The notes below the pieces were generated by a model, which made no database searches, was not told the DNA's origin, and saw nothing but the letters and a program-made list of their open reading frames with translations. A stretch of DNA of 64,000 bases. Origin: DASYAN01 sp963727755 (GTDB lineage Bacteria > Chloroflexota > Ktedonobacteria > Ktedonobacterales > Ktedonobacteraceae). Positions 1 through 8,599 of the stretch are shown here, in pieces. The DNA lies in NCBI GenBank assembly GCA_963727755.1, contig CAVSHN010000008.1:310001-374000 (forward strand), given 5' to 3'. Numbering within the stretch: the stretch's first letter is position 1; every line of letters begins with the position of its first letter. A program made the position numbers and the translations under genes.

Positions 1-972
1 ACATTTGCTACATGTCTGTGCAATATAGGCCGGATTGACCTTGATCAACTGACGCCCAGCCTCTACCGCTTTGGCTGTCAGTTGACCAAAGAATGCCGAC
101 CATGCCGTGTCTGCAATGTTTTTTAGCGAACAGTGGTTATGGACCATCTGGTTAGCTTGCAGGTTTTCTACGCAGACGATACCGAAGTGGTTGACGATAG
201 ACCGAGATTGCTGATGGGTAAAGTTCTCGCGCCTCCATCTTGTACGTTCATGCACACGTGCCACCACTTTACGTCCCTTATGATGGCGTTTGGTGCCCTT
301 TTCGGCTTTGGCAAGCCGACGTTGTGCTTTGGCGAGAGCTTTCTCTTCAGTATGAAAAAAGGAAGGGTTGGCAATCTCTTGCTCATTGGAGAGAGTTACG
401 AAGGTCTTGAGTCCGATCTCGACGCCAATTTGCTCGGGATTATCGGGCAAGCGCTCGGGTTCACAATCAGTCGTGAAGCAGGCATACCATTTGCCTGTAG
501 AGCTACAGGAAATCGTACAAGCTCTGGGACTCCCTCGCAATGGGCGATGAAGTTCGATCTTGACGTGCCCGATCTTAGAGAGGAAAAGCTTGCCGTTCTT
601 GATCTGACAGCCATTTGGAACTTGAGGGTAGGTGATGCTATTATAGCGCCCTGGCCCCTTGAATCTAGGAAAACCAGGCTCTTCGCCATGTTTACATCTT
701 CTGATAAAGGCCTTAAAGACCAGATCGATACGAATAGCCACATTTTGCAACACCTGCGAATGGGCTACACCCAGAGATGGGCGTTGCTCTTTGAGCGTCG
801 TATACGTTCTTTGTTGCTCAAAACATGAAAGGATCTTTTGCTCATGCTCATAGGCATTTCTGCGCTGCTCTAGCAGGTGGTTGTAGAGCCAACGACACTC
901 TTCAAGCGTTTCGTTGAGGAGTCGTGTCTGCTTTTTAGTTGGGTAGATGCGATACTTAAACTGTTTCTGCAT
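1..972 (-). CDS. tnpB: TnpB (IS200/IS605 OrfB) RNA-guided nuclease, C-terminus off window
   Basis: The minus strand is open from an ATG at 972 (MQKQFKYRIYP, behind GGGAAGG) to base 1, giving 324 residues with no stop, so the gene continues beyond the left edge. It has the TnpB layout: N-terminal helical segment (RIYPTKKQTRLLNETLEECR), a central beta domain with FPRFKG, then the RuvC core. The first RuvC motif reads GVEIGL, with Glu185 where TnpB normally has the catalytic Asp. The second acidic residue is present in VCVENLQ (Glu269). The zinc knuckle begins with NPAYIAQTCSKC at residues 313-324. Known TnpB proteins are omega-RNA-guided DNA nucleases carried by IS200/IS605 elements. No TnpA is seen nearby. 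Family assignment is firm; activity is uncertain because of the Asp-to-Glu change. Confidence 0.93.
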   Translation of the reverse strand, partial: MQKQFKYRIYPTKKQTRLLNETLEECRWLYNHLLEQRRNAYEHEQKILSCFEQQRTYTTLKEQRPSLGVAHSQVLQNVAIRIDLVFKAFIRRCKHGEEPGFPRFKGPGRYNSITYPQVPNGCQIKNGKLFLSKIGHVKIELHRPLRGSPRACTISCSSTGKWYACFTTDCEPERLPDNPEQIGVEIGLKTFVTLSNEQEIANPSFFHTEEKALAKAQRRLAKAEKGTKRHHKGRKVVARVHERTRWRRENFTHQQSRSIVNHFGIVCVENLQANQMVHNHCSLKNIADTAWSAFFGQLTAKAVEAGRQLIKVNPAYIAQTCSKC

Positions 973-1286
973 ACCTTCCCTTTATGCTAAGCCATAGTTT
1001 ATAATGCTCTTTGCGTGCAGCTCTATCGAAATACCTTAAGCCTAAAAATATTATAAACTTAATGTCAAGAGTTGTCAAGTGGCTGAGGACGCAGGGATGC
1101 TGTTGGAAAGGGATATTCCTGTTTCAAAATAGTGGTGGCAGCGAGATATGTGTCCGCTTAGCAATTTCATGTGCCAGCCTTCGAAAGTCGCGATAAGCTC
1201 CCTGCACGGCTTGGACATGTGCACCAATTGCTCCGTCAGCAGGCTTGAGATGGAACATTGGTTTATGAGCTTCTTGGGCAATTGGA
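973..1286. other. non-coding gap upstream of tnpB
   Basis: This stretch lies between the divergent start of tnpB and the stop of the hydrolase gene. It must contain the tnpB promoter and probably the end of the element, but I see no convincing terminal hairpin or target motif. Short open frames here have no recognisable features. Confidence 0.4.
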
Positions 1287-2201
1287 TCACGATTGTATCT
1301 GCTTGAGTGCCCCACTCACGGTATGTGACGATGCAAGAAAGGCTTCGATTAAGGGTGTAACCGTCTTGGCTTGCGAATACATAAAGAAATGTTCTCGACC
1401 AGAAACGATGTGATAACCTGCACAGTTTGGTAAATGGTCAGCTAGCCAGCGTGTCCCTTCTTCTGGCGATAAGATGTCATCAGCACGGTTGATAAGAAGA
1501 ATGGGCATGGTAAGTGTATCAATTTGCTTGCGAATGTCAAAGTTGCGAATGAGAGGAAGAATTGAATACTTATAGACAGAGGGCAACTGATAGATTTTAC
1601 GTAGCTGTCCTTCAATCAGATGGCAAGGTAGGGCTGATGTAGTATAATTATCCCTAGCACATGCCGTGGTACGTTGAATGATAGCCTGACGCAGAAATGC
1701 AACTGGCAGGACATATTCAATTGGGAGACGGATATATAGTTCATTGAGAAGGCGCGTAAGCGGGTATGGCGAGATGTGATAATCTGGCCCCGGAGCAATA
1801 ATGGTTAATGAGCGGCAACGCTCTGGATAACGGGCCGCAAAGGCGAGCAGTACTATGGTTGCGTAGCCGTGCCCAACCAAATCTGGTTGCTCCAATTTTA
1901 GGCCATCGAGGACCAATCGCAGCTCCTCGATACGCTCCTCAAGTCCAATTTCACGCGTACGCATTTCTGGTCTGCGGTAGAGGATGACGCGCCTCTTCTC
2001 GCTCAACGTGCGTATCTGGCGGGCATAGACAAATTCAACCTGCTCAAGGGTAGGAGCAAAAACCAGGGGAGCACCTTTGCCAATATCAACGAGTGGCATT
2101 TCTGTCGTGCCTATAATAGTCCGTTGCCAGAGCGACTCGAGATAGTAGATGTCCGCACGGAATGTGACGTCTTTGATCCAGCCACCTTTGTGTGTATTCA
2201 A
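1287..2201 (-). CDS. alpha/beta-hydrolase fold protein lacking the Ser nucleophile
   Basis: A 304-residue protein starting at a TTG 7 bases after AGGAG. The sequence follows the alpha/beta-hydrolase order: a cap-free N-terminal sheet, a nucleophile elbow at residues 107-114 reading DLVGHGYA, an acid loop NRADDILSPEEG near residue 240, and a final histidine in SGREHFFMY near residue 270. In active members the elbow is G-x-S-x-G; here Gly112 replaces Ser and Ala114 replaces the last Gly. A GGC-to-AGC change would restore Ser. The acid and His are kept, so this may be a recently inactivated hydrolase, a non-catalytic binding protein, or a base-call error. No substrate can be assigned. Confidence 0.75.
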   Translation of the reverse strand: MNTHKGGWIKDVTFRADIYYLESLWQRTIIGTTEMPLVDIGKGAPLVFAPTLEQVEFVYARQIRTLSEKRRVILYRRPEMRTREIGLEERIEELRLVLDGLKLEQPDLVGHGYATIVLLAFAARYPERCRSLTIIAPGPDYHISPYPLTRLLNELYIRLPIEYVLPVAFLRQAIIQRTTACARDNYTTSALPCHLIEGQLRKIYQLPSVYKYSILPLIRNFDIRKQIDTLTMPILLINRADDILSPEEGTRWLADHLPNCAGYHIVSGREHFFMYSQAKTVTPLIEAFLASSHTVSGALKQIQS

Positions 2202-2313
2202 TGACGCTCTCCTCTGACTTAGTGATGATCTCTAGTAAGTCACCTTTTTGTCAGAGGCGTCAAGTAGTGCACAGATTAGTCAGGTATTCTATAATTCAGA
2301 AGGCAGGTCTGTC

Positions 2314-2880
2314 ATGGAGCAAGATCTATCCCCATATATCCCCCCCCCACCCCCACAATATATTCCGCCCAATGTGCAGCAACTGGCAGAGGCACATCAG
2401 CTTGGTGCATTGACGGTAGCTTATACGAAAGCGTCCTCTAAAGTGTTTGTTGGTAGTAGTATTATCTTCATATTGTTTTTCCTGCTTCCTTCATGCACTT
2501 TGCTAAGGTCTCTCTTTGATCCAACTATCGGGCCTCACCTATTGTTATATCTATTTGAGTTTATCTTTGCTTTTGCTGCTATTGGCTTCATCTTCTTTAG
2601 CTATCGGTACCGACAGGTGTATTTGTACATGGAGGGACTTGTCTATTGCACGTGGCGCAATACCGGAATCCTGCGATGGAAAGATATCAAGCAACTGTCA
2701 TGGCGTACAAAAGGCAGGTTTGCTTTGCGCGTGCACATGACCGATGAGACGCATATCACATTCAGATTGACATTTCCAACGCGCGAGTGTGCAGTGATCT
2801 ATGACGCTATTGAGAATGAGTTCGTTCGCATTTGTGCTGAACGTTCATTTAGCGATGGAGAAAAGTATGACTCTGCTTGA
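2314..2880 (+). CDS. two-helix membrane protein with cytosolic PH-like tail
   Basis: I place the start at ATG 2314, preceded by AGAAGG at good spacing; a TTG 66 bases upstream would add 22 residues without a clear ribosome site. The 188-residue product has a proline-rich N-terminus (IPPPPPQYIPP), two hydrophobic helices at about residues 44-64 and 75-97, and a roughly 85-residue soluble tail with alternating hydrophobic strands (VYLYMEGLVYC, RWKDIKQLSW) that resembles the small beta domains of bacterial membrane proteins read as PH-like. I do not recognise a named family. It is separate from the following toxin-antitoxin genes by 70 bases. Confidence 0.65.
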   Translation: MEQDLSPYIPPPPPQYIPPNVQQLAEAHQLGALTVAYTKASSKVFVGSSIIFILFFLLPSCTLLRSLFDPTIGPHLLLYLFEFIFAFAAIGFIFFSYRYRQVYLYMEGLVYCTWRNTGILRWKDIKQLSWRTKGRFALRVHMTDETHITFRLTFPTRECAVIYDAIENEFVRICAERSFSDGEKYDSA

Positions 2881-2892
2881 GACTTACTCCTA

Positions 2893-2921
2893 TAGACAAG
2901 TAACACTAACTTGGATATACT
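2893..2921 (+). promoter_or_regulatory. probable sigma-70-type promoter of the toxin-antitoxin pair
   Basis: TAGACA at 2893-2898 and TATACT at 2916-2921 are separated by 17 bases, about 30 bases before the antitoxin start and its GGGAGG ribosome site. Confidence 0.45.
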
Positions 2922-2951
2922 ATACTCAAGTACATATAAGGGAGGATATCT

Positions 2952-3195
2952 ATGGCCACAAACCAACTGAACAATCCAGATCAACTCAAAGCAGCGTACG
3001 AAGCTGCCCAAAAACGACCAGAGAAAGATCAAGTTATGATTGCCAAACAGATCTTAGATATGATTGCAGATCAAGAATGGGATGACCTCTTGAGCAATCC
3101 GGAAGCGCAGAAAAGCTCTCAGAAAGCTTGCGGATGAAGCATGGGAGGAAGATGCCCAAGGAGAAACAGAAGATGGTGGATTTGGTGGTTTATGA
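2952..3195 (+). pseudogene. antitoxin of a ParE/RelE-type pair, frameshifted
   Basis: The frame begins at ATG 2952 after GGGAGG and encodes MATNQLNNPDQLKAAYEA and DQEWDDLLSNPEAQK, then stops early at 3135-3137. Removing one base from the AAAA run at 3111-3114 restores a reading frame ending ALRKLADEAWEEDA and then GGFGGL, with its TGA at 3193-3195. That restored stop overlaps the toxin ATG (3192) as ATGA, the coupling expected of a type II toxin-antitoxin operon. The restored protein is about 80 residues, normal for a small antitoxin. The break may be a sequencing error, a real mutation or programmed slippage. Function is inferred from the partner gene. Confidence 0.7.
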
Positions 3196-3461
3196 GAAAT
3201 AAACGTTCAAAACAATTTAACAAATTATTTGAAAAACTCCCTCCTCATGTGCAAAAACAAGCTAAGGATGCTTATGGCATTTTTCAAAAAGACCCCTATT
3301 ACAATTCCCTGGAATTTAAGCCACTTAAAGGACAAGATACACTGTACAGTGTCCGTATTGGTGCCCATTATCGCGCAATAGGCGATAAGAGAGGTGACAC
3401 CGTTCTATGGATTTGGATAGGCACGCACGAAGCATACAACCATTTCACCTCACAGTTGTGA
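3192..3461 (+). CDS. ParE/RelE-superfamily toxin
   Basis: I choose ATG 3192 (MRNKRSKQFNKLFEKLPP) because it overlaps the restored antitoxin stop; an upstream in-frame ATG at 3141 would add an unnatural 17-residue leader lying inside the antitoxin. The 89-residue protein shows the RelE/ParE fold pattern: two N-terminal helices (FNKLFEKLPPHVQKQAKDAY), then FKPLKG, the core strand YSVRIGAHYRAIG, and a final WIWIGTHEAYNHF. Members either cleave ribosome-bound mRNA or poison gyrase; the sequence alone does not say which. The antitoxin upstream is interrupted as read, which would be lethal if the toxin were active and the break real. Confidence 0.85.
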   Translation: MRNKRSKQFNKLFEKLPPHVQKQAKDAYGIFQKDPYYNSLEFKPLKGQDTLYSVRIGAHYRAIGDKRGDTVLWIWIGTHEAYNHFTSQL

Positions 3462-3560
3462 TGATATCTACCAGCTAACGCCACGCCGTTGACCTTGCAC
3501 AAGCACAAAACTGTCAAGTAGGTTTGACGCATGCCTAAGAATCCTAGAAGCCATCTGCAA

Positions 3561-3589
3561 TTGACTTTTAACTATCCTTGGTGTAGAAT
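3561..3589 (+). promoter_or_regulatory. promoter of the metK leader
   Basis: TTGACT (3561-3566) and TAGAAT (3584-3589) are separated by exactly 17 bases and lie about 75 bases upstream of the SAM riboswitch, so they are well placed to start the metK leader transcript. Confidence 0.6.
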
Positions 3590-3660
3590 AGGAATTGGTA
3601 GTAGGTGGTGTATAGCATGTATGCATAGTCTGCTGCATAACAACAGAATATGAGTGAGAT

Positions 3661-3775
3661 CACTCTCATCAAGAGAGGTGGAGGGAGACGGCCCTATGAA
3701 ACCCGGCAACCCGCTTGTCCTAACAGGAAGGGTGCCAATTCCGGCGGACATTTGCATTCCGCAAGATGAGGGGGA
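3661..3775 (+). ncRNA. SAM-I (S-box) riboswitch
   Basis: The leader carries the S-box core: AGAGAGGTGGAGGGA, then GGCCCTATGAAACCCGGCAA, and AAGGGTGCCAATTCC, closed by a P1 helix of CTCTCATC (3664-3671) with GATGAGGG. Order and spacing match SAM-I aptamers. In this family SAM binding stabilises P1 and permits a downstream terminator. Placement before metK fits feedback control of SAM synthesis. Confidence 0.95.
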
Positions 3776-3794
3776 ATGAGCAGCAAACGCCCAG

Positions 3795-3818
3795 CCCCTG
3801 AAAATGCAGGGGTTTTTT
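3795..3818 (+). terminator. riboswitch expression-platform terminator
   Basis: CCCCTG at 3795-3800 pairs with CAGGGG at 3807-3812 across a 6-base loop and is followed by six T residues. It is 20 bases after the aptamer and before metK, so it serves as the intrinsic terminator switched by SAM. Confidence 0.9.
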
Positions 3819-3969
3819 GTTGCCTGAAACCCCTTATCTTCTCCCAAACGCTTTCGTTGTAGAGTTGTTCACGATTATACTTCCGTCAGATATTTATGTG
3901 TCTATAGAAATTCGAAGTCCTGAATTCGAATTTCAACGGTTTAAAGAAAGGAATGGTTCCTAAAATAGA

Positions 3970-5229
3970 ATGAGTAGCTTCATGCGCAACCCAAAGACTT
4001 TTTTTACCAGTGAGTCGGTGACTGAAGGGCATCCAGATAAGCTATGTGACCAGATTTCAGATGCCGTTCTCGATGCGATTCTAGTTCAAGATCCCTCGGC
4101 TCGTGTCGCTTGTGAGGCTGCGACGACAACTGGTCTGGTGCTGGTTGCTGGCGAAATAACCACTTCAGCTTGGGTCGATATGCCCGCGATAGTTAGGCAA
4201 ACCATTGAGCAGGTTGGCTATATCAACGCTGACTATGGCTTTGACTATCGTACCTGTGGCGTTGTGACCTCGATCGGTAAGCAGTCGCCAGATATTGATG
4301 TGGGAGTCACCAGTTCTCTGGAGACTAGAGCAGATGATCTGGTGCCTCTTACTGATGATGAACTGGAGCAGATAGGTGCTGGTGATCAAGGTATGATGAT
4401 TGGGTTTGCCTGCAATGAGACGCCAGAATTGATGCCAATGTCTATCAGCCTCGCTCATAAATTGACGCGTCAGCTTTCTGTAGTACGTCGTAAGTCATGG
4501 GGCGGCAATGGGCCAATGACCTACCTGCGTCCAGACGGTAAGAGCCAGGTAACTGTTCAGTATGAGCATGGGGTTCCTGTACGTGTAGATACAATTGTTA
4601 TTTCCACACAGCATGCTGATTACGTTGATCGTGAACAAATCCGCCAGGATGTGATTGAGCATATTATTAAACCAGTTATTCCTGAATATCTGCTTGATAA
4701 TGCAACAAAGATCTTTGTCAATCCTACTGGTCGTTTTGTCACTGGTGGTCCTATGGCTGATGCAGGCCTGACTGGACGTAAAATAATTGTCGATACCTAT
4801 GGCGGGGTAGCTCGTCATGGCGGTGGTGCTTTTAGTGGCAAAGATCCGACAAAGGTGGATCGGTCAGCTGCCTATGCCGCACGTTATATCGCCAAGAACA
4901 TCGTGGCTGCTGGTCTGGCTGATCGCTTGGAATTACAGATATCCTATGCTATCGGAGTTGCTCGCCCACTATCGCTCTTCGTTGAGACATTTGGGACTGG
5001 CAGAGTCTCTGATCAGGAGATTGTCGGTCTGATCAACGAGCACTTTGATCTACGCCCAGCAGGTATCATCCAATCGCTGAATCTGCGCCGTCCAATCTAC
5101 CAGCCTACTGCGGCCTTTGGTCACTTTGGCCGTACTGACATTGATGCTCCATGGGAGGAACTAGACAAAGTTCCGATGCTGCGCAAGGGGGTCGGAGCCT
5201 TGGTAGAGAGTGGTGAAGCCATCTCCTAA
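3970..5229 (+). CDS. metK: S-adenosylmethionine synthetase
   Basis: MetK makes S-adenosylmethionine from methionine and ATP in the cytosol. The 419-residue protein, slightly longer than typical, has the family signatures: TSESVTEGHPDKLCDQISDA near the N-terminus with the substrate His, GAGDQGMMIGFA near residue 138, and GGGAFSGKDPTKVDRSAAY near residue 285, with the lysines and aspartates that hold ATP, Mg2+ and K+. ATG 3970 is used; a second ATG 12 bases later is also possible since AAGAAAGGAA lies rather far upstream. Expression is controlled by the SAM-I riboswitch in its leader. It is monocistronic, with a strong hairpin after the stop. Confidence 0.98.
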   Translation: MSSFMRNPKTFFTSESVTEGHPDKLCDQISDAVLDAILVQDPSARVACEAATTTGLVLVAGEITTSAWVDMPAIVRQTIEQVGYINADYGFDYRTCGVVTSIGKQSPDIDVGVTSSLETRADDLVPLTDDELEQIGAGDQGMMIGFACNETPELMPMSISLAHKLTRQLSVVRRKSWGGNGPMTYLRPDGKSQVTVQYEHGVPVRVDTIVISTQHADYVDREQIRQDVIEHIIKPVIPEYLLDNATKIFVNPTGRFVTGGPMADAGLTGRKIIVDTYGGVARHGGGAFSGKDPTKVDRSAAYAARYIAKNIVAAGLADRLELQISYAIGVARPLSLFVETFGTGRVSDQEIVGLINEHFDLRPAGIIQSLNLRRPIYQPTAAFGHFGRTDIDAPWEELDKVPMLRKGVGALVESGEAIS

Positions 5230-5290
5230 CCCCATTTCCTGGGAGGACTGAGGGAATTTTTGTCATCCGTCATAATATGAGAGCAGAAAA

Positions 5291-5326
5291 ATAACGAGGC
5301 TTGTTATATATCTACAAGCCTCGTTA
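5291..5326 (+). terminator. hairpin downstream of metK
   Basis: A perfect 14-bp inverted repeat (5291-5304 with 5313-5326) encloses an 8-base loop, about 60 bases after the metK stop. No T run follows, so it may stabilise the 3' end or terminate weakly. Confidence 0.6.
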
Positions 5327-5550
5327 TCATGCAGCACAGAGCCTGTGACCCACACTATGCTTTACATGGGTACAGTATACTGCAAGAATGTCAAGAAACT
5401 ATCACAGTTTTGTAAAACTTCTCCAAATAGATCTGTGCCAAAACGGGCAGGGTATTTCGCCCGTTTCAACGATATTGATGGCAAATGTCATGTCACAACA
5501 CATCTCACCTATTTCGCAATTCATTGCGCGTCCGGTAGAGGCTCGATTTA

Positions 5551-5621
5551 TCACGCCCATTATACAACACCATATCCATATCACGCCCATTATACAACAC
5601 CATATCCATATCACACCCATT
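5551..5621 (+). repeat. 30-bp tandem direct repeat, 2.4 copies
   Basis: The 30-base unit TCACGCCCATTATACAACAC plus 10 more bases occurs at 5551-5580 and again identically at 5581-5610, then breaks down after 11 bases. It sits next to the stop of the large repeat protein on the opposite strand and is not inside a credible gene. Confidence 0.85.
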
Positions 5622-5626
5622 GCCTG

Positions 5627-8599
5627 TCATACTCCATAACTTCGCGCCCGTATAGTTCCCAATATGTCCCGATCATTCATTAGCTTTTCAACACAATGTC
5701 TAAATTCCTGAGCGAGGTCTTGCCTATTCATCCCACTAGTTGCAGAATCTCTCAGAGTACTTGTATATAGTTCTCGCACTTGTATGAGCAGAACATCTTC
5801 ATGATCGTGCCTCTGGAAGATACCATCAAGATTTTTCACTATTTTTGTGATAGTTTCTACATTATTTGAAAATTTCAAGTGCACATCATCTGGTACATTC
5901 CAATCCTCTGCCATCTGCTCAACACAATTTCTAAAGTCCTGAGCGAATTGTTCCCTGGTCATCTCTATGTTGAGAGCAGCATTCATCTTATTTCTATAGA
6001 GATCCCGCACCCTTCTGAGACAATCAGCCTCGGGAAGGGACTCGCGTAGTATCTCCTCAACATTATTCTCGAGGTTGTTCATGAAGCGAAGTTTTCTAAA
6101 AGTGCTCTCCATGGTTTCATTCCTTCGATCCGCTGCACTCCTCTCACGAGTTTGCACTTGATTGCGTGCCCGTTCCATCTCTCTGAGTTGTCTCTGGGCT
6201 TGATCGCGTTCTTCTCGGGCTTGATCGCGCTCTCGTCCTGCCTCTCTGAGTTCATTGCGTGCTTGATCGCGTTCTTCCCGCGCATCTCCGAGTTGTCTCT
6301 GGAAGCGATCGCGATCCCCTCTTAGTTCATTGCGAGCTTGGTCACGCTCTGTCTGTGCATCTCCGAGCTGTCTCCGGAAGCGATCGCGTTCTCCTTGTGC
6401 ACGGTCGCGCTCTTGCTCTGCCTTTGTGAACTGCTCCAGAGCACGGTTGAGGTCTTGCTGTACCCTTGTGAGCTGTGATTGTGCTTGGTTGCGTTCCTGT
6501 TTTAACTTATTTTTCTTTTCTTCCAGCCGGGAATATTTATCGAGAAATTTTCTCATTTGATCCAGCGTCAGTTCCCGTTCAGGCGACCTTGTACGAGATG
6601 ACGAGGGCTCACTGGAGGATGTCGCAGGGGTATCCCTCCGTGTACGTTCTGTGGATCTCGACTCTCTAGCACGCATATCGTTTTCAATCTGCTGCTTGGT
6701 GCGTATTTTTATTATTGTGCCAATAGCTTGTGCTATACCTTTGTGCACATAACTATGTATTTGCCAATCTTTCAGCATATCCTTCATCTCTTTGATTATA
6801 CTTGAATCTGGGTGTGCTGCTAGTATTGTTCCAAGAGATTGCGCTATATCACGAAGCACATAATAATTCATTCGCTTATCTTTCAGCATATCCTTCATCT
6901 CTTTGATTATACTTGAATCTGGATGTGATGCTAGTATTGTTCCAAGAGATTGCGCTATATTTTCACGCACACCAGAATCTACTAGAAAGTATTTCAGCAT
7001 ATCCTTCATATCTTTGATTATACTTGAATCTGGGTGTGCTGCTAGTATTGTTCCAAGAGATTGCGCTATATTTGCACGCACACGACGCGACTCATAACGG
7101 CCTTTTCCATCTTTCAGCATATCCTTCATATCTTTGATTATACTTAGATCTGGGTGTACTACTAGTATTGTACCAAGAGCTTTTGCTATATCACAAAGCA
7201 CATAATAATCCTTTTGTTCATTTTTCAGTATATCCTTCATCTCTTTGATCATGCTTAGATCTGGATGTGCTACTAGTATTGTACCAAGAGCTTTTGCTAT
7301 ATCACAATGAATATATTTATCTATTTGCTTATCTTTCAGCATATCCTTCATCTGTTTAATAATGCCTAGATCTGGGTGTGATGCTAGTATTGGTCCAAGA
7401 GCTTCTGTTATACCATAACGCACCCACTGGTGTATTTGCTCCTCATTAAACATATCCTTCATCTCTTTGATCATGCTTAGATCTGGGTGTACTACTAGTA
7501 TTGTACCAAGGGATTCTGCTATACGACCACGTACATAATGATCCATTTGCTCATCTCTCAGCATATCCTTCATCTCTTTGATCATGCTTAGATCTGGGTG
7601 TACTGCTAGTATTGTACCAAGAGCTTTTGCTATACGACAACGTACACAATAATCCATTTGTTCATCTTTCAGCATATCCTTCATCTCTTTGATTATACTT
7701 AGATCTGGGTGTACTGCCAGTATCGATCCAATAGCTTTCGCTATACCTTCGCGCATATAACGATGCATTTGCTCATCTTTCAGCATATCCTTCATCTCTT
7801 TGATCATGCTTAGATCTGGGTGTGCTGATAGTATTGTACCAACAGCTTGTGCTATACCTTCGTGCACATCACTATGTATTTGCTTATCTTTAAGCATATC
7901 CTTCATCTCTTTGATTGTACTTGAATCTGGATGCGCTGCTAGTATTGTTTCAAGAGATTTTGTTATATCACGAAGCACATAATAATTCATTTGCTCATCT
8001 TTAAGCATATCCTTCATCTCTTTGATTATGCTTAGATCTGGATGTACTGCTAGTATTGTACCAAGAGATTCTGCTATACCTTCGTGCACATCACTATGTA
8101 TTTGCTCATCTTTCAGCATATCCTTTATCTTTTTGATTATACTTAGATCTGGGTGTGCTGCTAGTATTGTGCCAATAGCTTGTGCTATACCTTTGCACAT
8201 ATCACGATGTATTTGCCCAGCTTTCAGCATACCCAGAATGATAGGAGCAAATGCGCTGCTGTCGCCATCTGGCCCAAGTGCCTTAGCCAGCCCACCCTCC
8301 AGTAGCCACCCAATCTGCTCATCGGCTGACATGCTAGCCAAGTCCTGGGGTGACACATAATCTCTGGCCCCTCCCAGCAAGCTAGCATACGGATCATCCT
8401 TGATATCCACGATCTTTGGGAGAGGCTTGCCGTCCTCTCCAATAGCTCTACCATTGTTGGGCTTGCTCTTGTCAGAGGATGCAACACCTTTCCCTTTGTA
8501 GATGAGGCGGAGAAAGTCCGGACTGTCTGATGTTGTCTTATGAGCCGGGTTCTTATTTTCATTGATGTCTGATACTCTCTTGATTTCACGGGGTGACAT
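5627..8599 (-). CDS. helical-repeat and coiled-coil protein (13 x 37 residues)
   Basis: A 990-residue protein from ATG 8599, behind GGAAAGG. Residues 1-125 form a unique N-terminus. About residues 130-640 are 13 units plus a partial one of a 37-residue repeat with the pattern GIAxxLGTILAxHPDLSIIK followed by EMKDMLKDEQ, which reads as a two-helix, HEAT-like solenoid. A Ser/Arg linker (TRRDTPATSSSEPSSSRTR) leads to a charged coiled coil rich in QARNEL and ERDQAR (about 690-840). The last ~150 residues contain two related helical segments with DLYRNKM/ELYTST and FAQDFRNCVEQM/LAQEFRHCVEKL. There is no signal peptide or enzyme motif. Likely a scaffold or binding protein; function unknown. Confidence 0.8.
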   Translation of the reverse strand: MSPREIKRVSDINENKNPAHKTTSDSPDFLRLIYKGKGVASSDKSKPNNGRAIGEDGKPLPKIVDIKDDPYASLLGGARDYVSPQDLASMSADEQIGWLLEGGLAKALGPDGDSSAFAPIILGMLKAGQIHRDMCKGIAQAIGTILAAHPDLSIIKKIKDMLKDEQIHSDVHEGIAESLGTILAVHPDLSIIKEMKDMLKDEQMNYYVLRDITKSLETILAAHPDSSTIKEMKDMLKDKQIHSDVHEGIAQAVGTILSAHPDLSMIKEMKDMLKDEQMHRYMREGIAKAIGSILAVHPDLSIIKEMKDMLKDEQMDYCVRCRIAKALGTILAVHPDLSMIKEMKDMLRDEQMDHYVRGRIAESLGTILVVHPDLSMIKEMKDMFNEEQIHQWVRYGITEALGPILASHPDLGIIKQMKDMLKDKQIDKYIHCDIAKALGTILVAHPDLSMIKEMKDILKNEQKDYYVLCDIAKALGTILVVHPDLSIIKDMKDMLKDGKGRYESRRVRANIAQSLGTILAAHPDSSIIKDMKDMLKYFLVDSGVRENIAQSLGTILASHPDSSIIKEMKDMLKDKRMNYYVLRDIAQSLGTILAAHPDSSIIKEMKDMLKDWQIHSYVHKGIAQAIGTIIKIRTKQQIENDMRARESRSTERTRRDTPATSSSEPSSSRTRSPERELTLDQMRKFLDKYSRLEEKKNKLKQERNQAQSQLTRVQQDLNRALEQFTKAEQERDRAQGERDRFRRQLGDAQTERDQARNELRGDRDRFQRQLGDAREERDQARNELREAGRERDQAREERDQAQRQLREMERARNQVQTRERSAADRRNETMESTFRKLRFMNNLENNVEEILRESLPEADCLRRVRDLYRNKMNAALNIEMTREQFAQDFRNCVEQMAEDWNVPDDVHLKFSNNVETITKIVKNLDGIFQRHDHEDVLLIQVRELYTSTLRDSATSGMNRQDLAQEFRHCVEKLMNDRDILGTIRARSYGV
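6690..8220 (-). repeat. 111-bp in-frame tandem repeats
   Basis: About 13 copies of a 111-base unit, seen on the plus strand as recurring TTTCAGCATATCCTTCATCT and GTACTAGTATTGTACCAAG variants. They encode the 37-residue solenoid repeats. Neighbouring copies are very similar at the DNA level, which favours unequal recombination and copy-number change. Confidence 0.9.

Noticed and set aside
3572..3847. 91-codon minus-strand frame over the metK leader
   Set aside because: It lies across the SAM riboswitch and terminator, whose structure explains the sequence.
6690..8220. Regularly spaced repeats resembling a CRISPR array
   Set aside because: Units are 111 bp, contiguous and in frame with a long protein; there are no unique spacers and no cas genes.
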